The position numbers and the translations under genes are program-made. From Mesotaenium endlicherianum (taxonomy: Eukaryota; Streptophyta; Zygnematophyceae; Zygnematales; Mesotaeniaceae), in the NCBI GenBank assembly GCA_009602735.1, contig WELA01011412.1, positions 87,551 through 136,975 of the forward strand: a stretch of DNA of 49,425 nucleotides. Direction: 5' to 3'. The notes beneath the pieces are model-generated. The model had not been told where the DNA came from, made no database searches, and saw nothing but the letters and a program-made list of their open reading frames with translations. Each line of letters opens with the position of its first letter. The stretch's first letter is position 1. Positions 10,236 through 21,200 of the stretch are shown piece after piece.

Positions 10236-11285
10236 CGGGGGTCAGCGAGGCTTCCGTCGTGGCCGTAGCTGCCGTCATTGCAGGGCGTCCACCCGTGCGA
10301 GGGTTGCGCCCACCCCACTGTCCTGCTGCAGGAGAAGGACCGTCACGAGCGCGCCCATTCTCAACATCGCCCTTCTTTTGCACACACACGATTTGCAGGT
10401 GGCCGGCCTTGCCACAGTAGGTGTAGTCGCCGGGCTTGCCATTCTGCGCGAGCGTGCAGTTCTGGCGTAAGTGGCCCGTCTTTCCGCAAGACCAGCAGGG
10501 GTCGCTCGTCGTGGCGGCCATGGAAATGCGGCCACGCGTAGCTCCGCGCTGCTGCGTCTGCTGGGCCAGCTGAGAGCGCTGAGGCTGCTGCTGCTGCTGG
10601 GGCTGGTGGGAAGGCGTCGTGCGCGTCATGGAAGACGGCAGCACCGAGGCCTCCTGGCGCACGTCCGTAGATGCCAGGCCCACACGATCGCTAATGTTGC
10701 TCCGTGCGGCGGCCAAGCTCTGCTTCTCAACGGAGAGGTAGGCCTGCTCCAGTGAGTACTCTGAGCCGTGGCGGTTGATGAGGGGACGACAGCTCTCTCC
10801 CTCAGACGCGGCTCAACGGCGCGCAAGGAGATCTCCGCGGCCTCCCGGTCGGTGACAGTGCCGACGTCGCGGCGTAGGTGCACCAAGCAGCGGTACATCA
10901 TGCAGATCGTCTCGTTCTTGCGTTGGAAGAAGTGGTGCAGCTCGTACACCTTTTCTTTAGTTGCAGCCTGGAACTCTGTCTTCACGATGTTCCAGAAGGC
11001 TTGCACTGGGTCAGCCAGCAGGGTCGCCACTGGTGGGTCACCTACAAGCTCGGTACGTGTCCGGAGCTCGGCTTCCTTCTCGCGGAAGGTGTCGCGGGCC
11101 TCGTGAGAGAGGTAGCGCATAAGCGTGTCAAAGACGTTGCGCTTCGTCAGCGTGGGCGTCTTGAGGTTTGCTGCCGCGAAGTCAGCCTGAAACTCCGAGA
11201 TGGTATCTTCCAGATCACAGGTGCCTAGCCTGCCGGTGAAGCGGTAGGCGGACCTATCAGTCTTGACCTCTTGGTTACCTGCCAT
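10236..11285 (-). pseudogene. Retrotransposon gag with CCHC zinc knuckles, opposite orientation, frameshifted and 3'-truncated
   Basis: Read on the minus strand from ATG 11285-11283, about 165 codons give a gag-like helical protein (ISEFQADF, VFDTLMRYLSHEARDTFREKE, PVQAFWNIVKTEFQ, ELHHFFQRKNE). A one-base frameshift near 10783-10790 moves the frame; the second frame (EYSLEQAYLSVEKQSLAA onward) runs through a Gln-rich linker into a zinc knuckle CWSCGKTGHLRQNC (C-x2-C-x4-H-x4-C). A second knuckle, YTYCGKAGHLQIVC, has Tyr in place of its first Cys. The gene ends at the junction with family B near 10236, so protease and pol are absent. Gag forms the particle and binds element RNA. It may belong to family B, but no B copy here includes gag to compare. 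Confidence 0.75.
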
Positions 11286-11519
11286 AGGATACCAGGAATC
11301 GTAATGAGTCCACTGGGACGGTGACTCAGAAGCAACTGCCGTGCGCTATAGCGCGGGTTGCTCCTCTCCAGAGGGTTCAGTGATAGTGCTGAGATCTGAG
11401 TCTGAGTTTTCTTCACTAACCCCTTTGTAATAAGGCTGATAAGATAGCCTACTACGGGTAGGCATACGCTGAAGATTCTAAATGCTTGTAAGCGTAGCAA
11501 AGAGAGATCTTTTTAGAAT
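11286..11519 (-). other. Leader-like region upstream of the inverted gag
   Basis: On the minus strand this is 5' of the gag start. TGGTATC just before the gag ATG resembles the start of an initiator-tRNA-Met primer binding site, but only seven bases match and it overlaps the leader end, so I do not call it. No gene is seen. Confidence 0.35.
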
Positions 11520-11714
11520 GATCTTCAAGAGTAGTCCCATGCAAGGGTTCAAGCTGTGACTTTGCTCACCACTTGTGAAGTTCTTCAAGTGACTGGAAGC
11601 CAGGAGGGCTTGCTCTTCACAAGAGAGTAACTAAGTGGTCCTGAAAACACAAGAGATAAAAGTGTAAGCTTTACTAATAATCTCTGTTACTTACAATTGG
11701 CATAATGAGGACTT
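11520..11714 (+). repeat. Inverted repeat, left arm
   Basis: GATCTTCAAGAGTAG at 11520 onward is matched, as reverse complement, by 12603 leftward, and the match runs about 175-195 bases to CATAATGAGGACTT near 11714. Shared blocks include CTGTGACTTTGCTCACCACTTG, CTGGAAGCCAGGAGGGCTTG and AAAGTGTAAGCTTTACT. The left arm carries an 18-base insertion near 11640-11657 that the right arm lacks. Sequence outside and inside the arms does not match. Confidence 0.85.
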
Positions 11715-12429
11715 CTAAAAAGATGTCTCTCTAGGGACATCTCTGGTACTTATACTCCTGGAAACCCGGCGTGGTATGCGGCGGATCCAATGCATCTAGT
11801 CACACCAGGAGGCTCCCCTATGTCCACTAATGTGTACAAGGCATGTACTAGCACTCCTATAGGCTAAGCATAACTCAAACCAATCAAAGCAGGGCACGTA
11901 GAATATGCTATGTGTCACTCATTGGTGGAGCTTACTTTGGGTGATTCTACCTAGATAGCGCCTCAAAAGTGAATCTGGAACTTGAGGAAGCTTCCTCTAG
12001 GGGTAGGTGATGCAGTCACCAAGTTATAGCCTTAATGATGCACTTATACTATGGAAATGCAAGACTTATGTAGTGTAAGGGGCTCGCGGATTTGTGCGTA
12101 CAAAGCTAGGGATTTTTGGGGTCACGGAGAGCCCACAATGTCACCTTTGGGGACATTGAGTCATAGGTTGGCATTTGGGAAAGTTCCGCTAGGGGCCGGT
12201 AGGTGACGCGGACTAGATCGCAAATATCTTGCTTGTCACTTGACCAAATGACGCAAAACCGGTGCCAATCGGAAAATGCTTCGACGCGCTACACTTTGGT
12301 GACTTGGAAATCTAGAAAAGGTCAACATATAGATGCGTAAGGTCAATGCAAAGTCGGTCTTCCTAGGTTGACGTTTCGCACAAGTTAAGCTCGGTTTTGT
12401 ACATCAACCCCGACTCAATAAATCATGAC
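11715..12429. other. Spacer between inverted-repeat arms
   Basis: About 715 bases without a convincing coding sequence. Purine-rich blocks followed by GGTGATGCAG (12003-12014) and GGTGACGCGG (12202-12211) look like decayed polypurine-tract/LTR-start junctions, but no LTR end could be matched. Confidence 0.4.
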
Positions 12430-12603
12430 AAGTCCAATTATGCCAGTTGTAAGTCACACGATTATCAGTAAAGCTTACACTTTTACCACCGAGTCTCTCA
12501 CTTGTGAAGAGCAAGCCCTCCTGGCTTCCAGTCACTAGAAGAACTTCGCAAGTGGTGAGCAAAGTCACAGCTTAACCCTGCCATAGGACTACTCTTGAAG
12601 ATC
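12430..12603 (-). repeat. Inverted repeat, right arm
   Basis: Reverse complement of the left arm at 11520-11714 with scattered mismatches. Together the arms could form a stem of about 175 pairs around a 715-base loop. Possible origins are a foldback or MITE-like transposon, or two LTR fragments left in opposite orientation by the rearrangement that also inverted the gag fragment. Confidence 0.85.
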
Positions 12604-13647
12604 ATGATGTGCTTCCAGTGATCTTTTGGGCCAGACTTCATTAGTTGTTGTCCTACCAGATTACAGTCTTGAGGTGCTCACTCTGAAGAGTACACACTCG
12701 TTAACTACGCATTCGACAGCTGACCTTCTTTTTGGCCATAAGGCCGCATGTATTTTCGCTTTCGCCATAGCAAGTCTTGCTTGCCCACTTGTGTGTTGTT
12801 TATATAGATTAGACGCGTCCGACCCCATAATGCACGACAAGCTCAAAATTTAACATTTTACTACCCTAGCGGCGAAGTAATGCCTGGAGCATGTACACCA
12901 AGGAGAAACATATGATATTGTTGCCTTTGAAGATTACTTAACATGAAAGTCTATTGCATTGGAAAAAAGATCTTGATGGTACGCTACTTCTCGGAACAAT
13001 CTTAATTTGCTCTTATTCATCAAACATTGAGTCATTATTAACGCCGTAGTAGGGCAAAATGGAGCTTTACCAATTCATCACCTCACCGTATTTTACACGC
13101 CCCAAGCTATTCACACGAAAGGCCTCGCACTCCAAGACTACGAATCAAATGGTCACCATTTTATGCGCTCAAGGTAGGGGATGTCAAAGCTTATGGTGAA
13201 GAATATCAAGGTTCATCATTCAGAGCTTGAGACTCCCTTTTGCGCAATTGTAGTGAAACTTTTTGTTAAGAAGTACCCCAAGACGTGTCACAATTCTTGG
13301 AGCCATTACTATGTGGGTTTGGCTAGAGGATGATGCACACCACTTGCACTGATCTTGCTGCAAGTAAATGTTTTAGAAAGTTGCAAGATGGAACCATGTA
13401 CGAACCTTTTCCTGATACACCAACACGCAAGCATCCTCCACATCTAACGTCCATCGTTGCCAAGTGATTAGTACAAATCTAGGCGCTGTACAACTATGTA
13501 GTAGCTGTCTACTAACAACACTTCCTACTTGGGAGCTTACATGGAATGTAAGAATGCAAACGAGAAGAAAAATGTCACTTATAGCAAATCCAACTTGATA
13601 CCTTGTCACCTGTTTGCTTTTCCTACTTTACTTCCCCAGTCATCTAG
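12604..13647. other. Intergenic, nothing recognised
   Basis: No reading frame with family resemblance was found on either strand. It lies 3' of the V-ATPase gene and probably holds its 3' untranslated region. Confidence 0.5.
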
Positions 13648-15635
13648 CTAAGGTTCACACATCTTTCTGTCTGGACAGGTGCACGTTGCGGCTTGAACCA
13701 CAAAGTGAGTGACCAGATTTGCACGCATGTTAGCTTCCTCCTGCAATTGGCGTGATCCCATGCAATGCATGGACAATCATGAGCTACTCTAAGATCAGGG
13801 AGGCAGCACTACCTCTCCAATGTAGTTGCTCCACACATGCACTCATGCAAACTGCGCCGGACTTCAGGCTGCTGCCTGGTCTTCCACTTACAGTACCAAA
13901 ACCAACTTCCTTTGTCACCCAGTAAGAGACCAAACACTCCAGGACTTGGACACTTGGCCCTTTTTATAGGGTTCAGATAGCCCACATTGGCCATCATAAA
14001 AACATGATTTGCATTTATCCTACAACTTGACCCGCATAGCTTGTGGTCACAACTTGAATCACGAGAAGGTGCCTTCGAGCAACTTGTAGAGAAAAGAAGA
14101 AACTCAAAAGGAGAGGACCAAGAGGCAGGAGTGGAAAGCTTTGATGGTGAGCTGAGTGAGTGGGTGCAAATGCAGGAGAGCGATGCTGAGAGGGGTAAGC
14201 TTGTGGGGAACTAACATACTCGCATTTCTGCTATGCGCCTGTCAGTTTCTTCCTCCAAAGAGTGTCCATCGCGGCCTACTCCCAACCAACAATATACGTG
14301 CACGTCTGTGAGGTGGGGCCAAGAATGTCATAGTAGAAGTCTTGATGTAGGACCTACAAAAACATACACAACTCTCCGCCAACTCTTTGGGCTACATCAA
14401 TCGTCACGCAATTAGAAGGCAAGAAGCTGAGCATGGTTCACAACAGGCATGGTTTATGATGCAGCTTGATGGTCCCTCCTTTCAGAATTATCCGATACAT
14501 ACATGTAGAACATACATTTATCCAGCAAGTACAATGGACCCACTATTGGGGGGGGGGGGGACATAGGAAATGAGAGACCCAAATTTAATGAGACATTGTT
14601 TGAAGTTGTAGTACCCAAGCCCCTTAACATCAGCCACTGACAATTTTATCCCAATTCGGAATGTCGTCGTGTTCAGACAAAAGGTGGGAAGCGATACCAA
14701 TAGCGCTGACAGCTGCCACATGACGCCTGAACTGATCCTCACGCTGCTTCCTGTAATCCTGAATCTCCTGCTCTGCCTCGAGCTTGGCGCGCTTCAATCG
14801 CTCTCGCCTGTCGTCCTGAAGGCTGGAACTTTATCAAGTCAATCCCATTTAGCCCTGGCGTCCTTTCATACAGTTGATTACATTACCCAGTGGGTGTTTT
14901 CAATGGTGTGCTTGCTACCTGTCATCACTCTTCCACGCTTTCCTACGAGGACCAGATGAGCAAGTACTATGTTCCGCACCGCAAGATAGACAACTGGTGA
15001 CATTAGGCTGACATAAGAAAAATTGGCACAACACGTTTTCTACCTTGGTTTGGCAATAGCCATTTGCTGCTCTATAAGGTGGCCAGCCATAACATGACTG
15101 CGTAACACCCATGGAAATCAATCAGCGATAGTTCTAGTCATGCTTCACGGGGTGAGGTATCTGCAGGATGTGTAAGCAAGTGAGTGAGGCATCCTGTGCA
15201 CCTCATATTTCTCAACAAATGTGTCTTTTGCAGTTCTTATAGAGGGCACAGTGTCATAGCCTGCTTACATGGCTATACAGAAACATTTTGTTGAATGTTG
15301 CAATATAAGTCAAACGGCAAAGTCAACTTCTTTGTACTTCTGTTTGGTATACAAGCCCTTGAACTGGACTGCAGGAACACCGTAGCAGTTCATCCAAGCA
15401 CCCATATAAAGTAGAGAAAGAACACTTCATACAAGCACCCAGATAAAGTTGAGAAAAAGCACACAGAAGCCCATACCTGGGCAAGTCGAACAATGAGATT
15501 AGCTTCCTCTTCGGCCTCAAGCAGGACTGCTATGGGATGCACACCCGCGTCATCTCCGCCACTTTGATTTCGTGAATGAAATTCACTCCGGTCACCAGCT
15601 ATGGGAAGATAGTGCCGAACAACTGGAGAATCCAT
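13648..15635 (-). CDS. VHA-G: V-type proton ATPase subunit G (4 exons)
   Basis: Exons on the minus strand: 15635-15477, 14815-14698, 14275-14220 and 13740-13648 (426 bases, 141 residues); all junctions are GT-AG and codon phases agree. The family signature is split over the exons: VLLEAEEEANLIVRLAQ, then RLKRAKLEAEQEIQDYRKQREDQF, then LEEETDRRIAEMR, then EEANMRANLVTHFV. This matches the plant subunit G pattern (LL.AE.EA..IV, RLKQAKEEAE.EI..Y, LE.ETD..I..L). Subunit G pairs with subunit E in the peripheral stalk of the vacuolar H+-ATPase, joining the cytosolic V1 sector to the membrane. The protein is mostly helical. Start chosen: the ATG at 15635 in MDSPVVRHY; this gives an N-terminal extension of about 30 residues over the usual 110-residue protein, so the true start or an extra 5' exon is uncertain. 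The last exon ends with a Cys-containing tail that is less conserved. It is head-to-head with NTH1. Confidence 0.82.
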
Positions 15636-16636
15636 GGCCCTCAGGTGCCCGTGTATATCTGCCAACTATTTTTACCCCCAACCTCGTCGTAACCGTAGAA
15701 TTCATACAGAATATAAAAGCATAACAAGTGCGAATCCGTCTTTCCAAAGAACCTGCTACGAGTTCAAACGAAGTTGCACCGCCGCTACACAGTAAGCAGT
15801 AGCAAGCTTCCATCGCTCCTGAGTCAACAAGTTCTTAGTCGTAGCACACCTGTAATTGCTGGCAATGAAGAGAAGCCAAATGAACAAATATATACAGGAA
15901 AGCATGCAGAAACATGCAGGAGGTCTATCGTGGCTATATAGCTACAACCTTCTAAACATGTATGTAACCAACATGCCGAAAAATCAAACATTTCACTTGC
16001 TGTGCTTGGTCGAAGCGTCATTTGTGAGCTGCCATCAGCTGCAGTCAGCTGCCATGCATTGGTTATTTTTTATCTTCACAATGCTGCACTGAGCTTGCAC
16101 ATAAGCTGCAATTGCATGCAATCACGCTGCAATGCCAGTCAAGTGTCGTGCCCAGCATGCTGCAGTGCCCAGTCGTGCCCGTTCGTGCAACAGGTGATAA
16201 CACATGCCTTGGGCTGGCTAGCGCCCTGCCATTGCCGACCAAACGTCCACGGTGGCCAACATTTTGTCTCCTGGCATTCACTCAACAAGTTGGGTATCGG
16301 CCGGGAAACTTGGGGGAAATTAGTGAAATAAGATCAGGGAGCATCTTTTGTTGGTGCTCAAATTGCAGTGGAGAACCTGATGGACACAGCTGCATGTGAT
16401 GGGAGAGAACAATGACGAACGCATTAGACAGGAATTGCTTCGCATCTGCTTTCGCGCCTGGGTTGATCAGCGAAGCGTAAGCAGCGAAAATTGTAGAGGC
16501 AGTAGATCCATCTGACGATAAACACCTTGGAAATTGCTATCGTAAGGAAGTAGGTCTTCATTCCGCCACTTCTGGTGCCCAATCAACCATCAAACGATCA
16601 ACCAGCTGATTTGAGACGCTACCAACTTAGTCCCGC
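15636..16636. other. Intergenic region between the divergent V-ATPase G and NTH1 genes
   Basis: About 1 kb separates the two proposed start codons, so promoters and 5' leaders of both genes must lie here. GCTGCA/TGCAGC motifs recur near 16035-16160. I see no coding exon and no clear TATA box. Confidence 0.5.
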
Positions 16637-18201
16637 ATGATTCTACGATTCGGTCTCCTTCCCGCCCTGCTTCATCCTTCTTCAAGGACTCGAAGCATAC
16701 TTCTGGGATCAGGATGTGCTGCAGTCCCGGACTATGTGGGCTTCTCAATTGTCAGAGTTAATCATGAGTCCGCTGTCTTGACCTGTACCGTCATAAGAAA
16801 AGCAACGGCTACAAAAAACTCGTCTCAAGAGAGAACCCTTTTACTTCCAGCTGCCTTGGGTGCAGCTCCTTGTCATCTGAGGAGAAAGATGAGTGCGATT
16901 GCCGATATTATGGACATTAAGGTGTACCATGGCTTTTCACGAACAGAGAGGAGCCTGGCAGGGGCACTAAGTAGTACCAATGTAGGTCCTACTGTAAAGC
17001 TTGAAGGCACATTATATTCAGCAACTCCAGCTCCTGGTACAATTGAAGCCCATGCATCTGCAGGAGATGTGAGGATAGCACTCCCACTGGTAAATGGCTC
17101 CTCTGCAGGGAATCCAGGGAATATGGATGAAGCTAAGATTCCGACATGCATAAAAGTCGAGGAAGGGACACACGACTCCACTATTTTAGGTATCCTCAGC
17201 CTATTGCTAGAAATTCAATCGGAGCCATGCCTTCGCAGAGATTTGTAACTGCATTTTACCCATCCATTCTCCTCGACTCAACAATACCACTCATGCCTCT
17301 TGAACAGTGTTATTATAAGTTCTCATCCTCTTTACCATCTCACGTAATCCTCATTGAATGGTTAACTGTGTGAGGGCAATTGGGAGGCTCATTGAAAATG
17401 AAGGCAGCTCAGCAAGCTCTCCAAATTGCATACAGTTATTTTTTTGAAAATGAATGAAGGACAATCGATGACATCCAGTGTTCCGCACGCGTTCAATGCC
17501 AAAAAGCTTTGCAAGCTTTGCATGCACACCCTATTCACTGGCGCCTCTGGGGAGGTGGACAGCTCCTAAGAGGAGGAGCAAGCGACGTGCAATCATCGAC
17601 ATCCAGTACGAGCGTGAGCTGCACCAGGAGGCTGAAGCTGAAGCTCAAGCCCAAACCCAAGCCCAAGCCCAAGCCCAAGCTAAAATCGAGGCTGCTGATG
17701 GCCAAGACCCAAAACTCCTGAGAAGCAACCCCCAAGCCAAGACAGAGCTCTTGGTCGGCGTTGCGACCACAGCTGCAGCTAAGAGGCAAGCAACATCGAC
17801 AGCGGGGGCTGCTTCCAGGCCACGGAGGCGCCAGCTGGCGTTCCAGGCGGGCGAGCCTGAGAGGTGGAGAGAGGCGTACGATCTGATAGGGCGCATGCGC
17901 GCCGCGCTGCCTGCACCTGTCGACTCCATGGGCTGCGACCAAGCAGGAACCTCCCTAGGCCCTAAGGTGCGACAAGCACGTGCGTGCCCACACATACCCC
18001 CTCAGGCACTCCTCTCCTCTCCTCTTGTCTCGTTAACCTGCCCTTGCCCCCTCTCCTGGCCTTGCATTTGGTCCTCCTGGCCTTTGGGGGCTCATAGTTA
18101 GAGTGGGCACAGGATTGGCCTAACCTGCCGGCATGAAGCGAGCACAGAAGCGGCATCCCTCTTGGCCCCCAAATGTGCCCAACACACACCCACCCACCCA
18201 G

Positions 18202-18269
<68 letters not shown>

Positions 18270-21200
18270 NACACACACACACACACACACACAAGTGCAA
18301 GTGGGGTCGTCATTCCATTTCAAAGCGCTTATGCTAGAGCCCTGGGCTTGCATGCGGAACTGCTTTTTTGTTGGAGGCGTTGATCTCCTGAGTGTCATGT
18401 CTAACAAAGCAATACCTGCAACTCACAGAGACTCTTGCACCTTCAACCTCCGCTCTCCTGCCCTTGCCCCTAACTTGGGTAGGTCTTCCCAGGCCGCAAC
18501 TTGAGACCGGACGAGCACGCAGCCAGATTCCTGCCCATCTTTTAAACCCCTAGGAAAATTGTGAAAGCCCAGAAATCTCGAAACCACACATAATGAGCCC
18601 TAAACATTGACTTAAAATCCACGAGCTCAACTTATTCAAAGCTGAAGCTCGTGTCAGCCTTGGTCGGCATCTGTGAAGGAGCTGTGCACGTTCATCCACC
18701 AGGCCTTGCCATGCATGGGTTGGTAGCTCTTGTTTTGCAGATGAGAAGGGAGAGTAGGAGTGGGTTGGCCAGCATACATGCATACAGACAGGGAAGGTGT
18801 GTGGGCCGAGGGTGGAGGAGCATAGGAGAGCTTTCTCATAAAAAACATTGCCAGCTCGAGCCTGTAGCGGCCTGTTAAGTGCACCTCCCCCCCTCATCTG
18901 TATGATAGCCCACCAGAAGATGCTTCTTATGCATGAAACTTTTTGACCTGATGACGGACTTGGGCGCGACTTCATGCGGCTGTCGCTGCAGGAGAGGAGG
19001 TTCTCAGTGCTGACATCGGCGATGTTGTCAAGTCAAACACGGGACCAGGTGACGCATGGTCAGTGCACCTTTCACACATCATCAAGTTATCTTCTTCCAA
19101 CTTCTCCATCAGCATACACAGACCAGAATGCACTCTCATGCCACCCCCTCCAAACACTTCACTCCCTATTTAGTGTCAGTTTCCTCGTGTTCTATCACAT
19201 GCATACAAAGATTCACGCGTGTTATGCGTACACACCACATGTGAGTACTGTGGGAAGTGTGCATCAGCCACTGCGAGCGTGTCGGGCAGCTATGGATGTG
19301 CACTCAGAAATTTGCGGCAGATGGGCGTTCACTCCGTGTATGTAGCACATGCTTCATGTAGCGATCTGGTTGGGACCGGGGGGGGGGTGGGACACTGTAT
19401 GCAGCGGCTGTCCGGAGGATGCAGGAGGCCCAGCTGGTGACCCCCCAGGCCATCCTGCGCCTAGATGAGAAGGAAGTTGCCGAGTTGCTGTACCCTGTGA
19501 GTGAGTGCCAGATGGCCACTTTCCCTCTTCACTGCTGTTGTCTTGGTTCTTCTCTACACAGACTTGGCCAACTTTTGTGGGTCGGCGGGGAGGAGGGGGC
19601 TCACAGGGAGGGGGGGGGGGCATCATTCATGCTGGTGGAGCGACGGCAAAGCAATTCCAAGCTTTCGTGTTCTTGATCGCCTAGTTGTCCTCAAAGTTGA
19701 GGCAATAGTTGTTCTTCTCCTTGTTTATTTGATCTTGCAAGATAGAGAGGCCTTGTGTAAGGCACATGAATGATAATGTGCCTCCTCTTAAGACTCTTTT
19801 ATTAGAAGTAGGCCTGTAGGTTTACCGGAGGATGTTCTTATATGATGAGATAAGTGCAAAATTAGGCAGGAGGCAGAGCAATGCCGGTATAGGGGCAGGA
19901 TGTAGTGAACACACAGCCAGGTGGAACGCATTGTGTCCTAGGACCCAGGTATGGATGATTAAAGCTGTAGGAATAATGCTGAAAATGTGGCTCGAGGTCT
20001 TGTTTTGCGATAGTGTGATAGATTCGACAAGTCTACATAGAGGCTCACCAAATACTGGTGGAGAGAAAGAGGGAAGCGTGCGCTTGCCCTCAATATTCAC
20101 CTTCGTGTAATCCCCTCTCTCTTTGCCCCAACTGAATCACACCCTCGTGTGGGCCACTATCTCTCTCTTTCTTTCTCGCCTGCTGGTGAGCGCACACAGG
20201 TGGGGTTCTACACGCGCAAGGCGGGATACTTAAAGAAAATAGCGCACATTTGTGAGAGCCAGTATGCGGGGGACATTCCTGGCTCCCTGGAAGGTCTGCT
20301 GGCCCTGCCTGGCATTGGGCCCAAAATGGCTCATCTGGTGCGCTTTCACTCACCCGTGCTCCTCCTCTGCCCTGTCCTCACTCTAGCAGAAAAGCTTGTG
20401 GCCTGATTACACCCACGAGCCCTCAGCGCACATCTGCGAGCCCCGTCTATGAAAACATGTTGTTGTTCTCTCAGACGGCCGGAGCTGCTGGAACCATTGC
20501 GGTGGAATGATCAGGTGTGGACACACTAAAAAACGAATCCTTGCCCTGTAGATTGATGTGTCATGGAGTGTGAAGCACTGACGTGCAGCCATTTCTTCTA
20601 TCTGCACGCTTTGAGCCCCATAGCGAACATGCGTGTGCAGCCCCTCAGGAACCTTAGGTGCGTCAAGTAGTTCCAGCCATATCCATCGATCAGCGTTTCA
20701 CATTTTGCCTCACCCCAAAGTGGAGCAAATTCCCTGTGGGCCTTTCTTGTCAATAGGGCAGATTGAGTAGCATATGTGGTTATAGTACCACACCATCTGT
20801 CCGCTAGGGTGCATGTGATTGTGTAGGTGCATGTACGTTTGTTAGTCTGGAGCAAGTAAGGAAGTGGACAGTCATGTGTGACCCTTCCTACCCCACAGGC
20901 TCACCTCTCAGAAGGGCAGAGCCCCCCCCATTGATGCAATTGCTGCTCCCTCCCCCCCCCNAGTGCTGAGCCAGTTCCCTCTCCCCTCCCCTCCCTCTCC
21001 CTCTCCCCTCTCTCTCACACATATATGCGCACATGTACACACACACGGGCGCTTGCGTGCACAGTCCAAAAAATGTGCATGCATCCTATTCGCGGAATCA
21101 ATGCCTGTGATTATGTCCCTGTTTGTCATTATGTTGGTCATCATCGTCTAAGGATCGCTTGATGTGCGTTTGGTTGCCGGGATGTTTGGGTGTGACTGGG

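Noticed and set aside
11286..11300. Primer binding site for initiator tRNA-Met beside the inverted gag
   Set aside because: Only TGGTATC matches, and the gag ATG follows at once with no LTR end in front of it.
17962..18407. Open frames with long Cys-Val or Thr-His runs, and similar frames at 48844-49204
   Set aside because: They are translations of CA/TG microsatellites inside introns.
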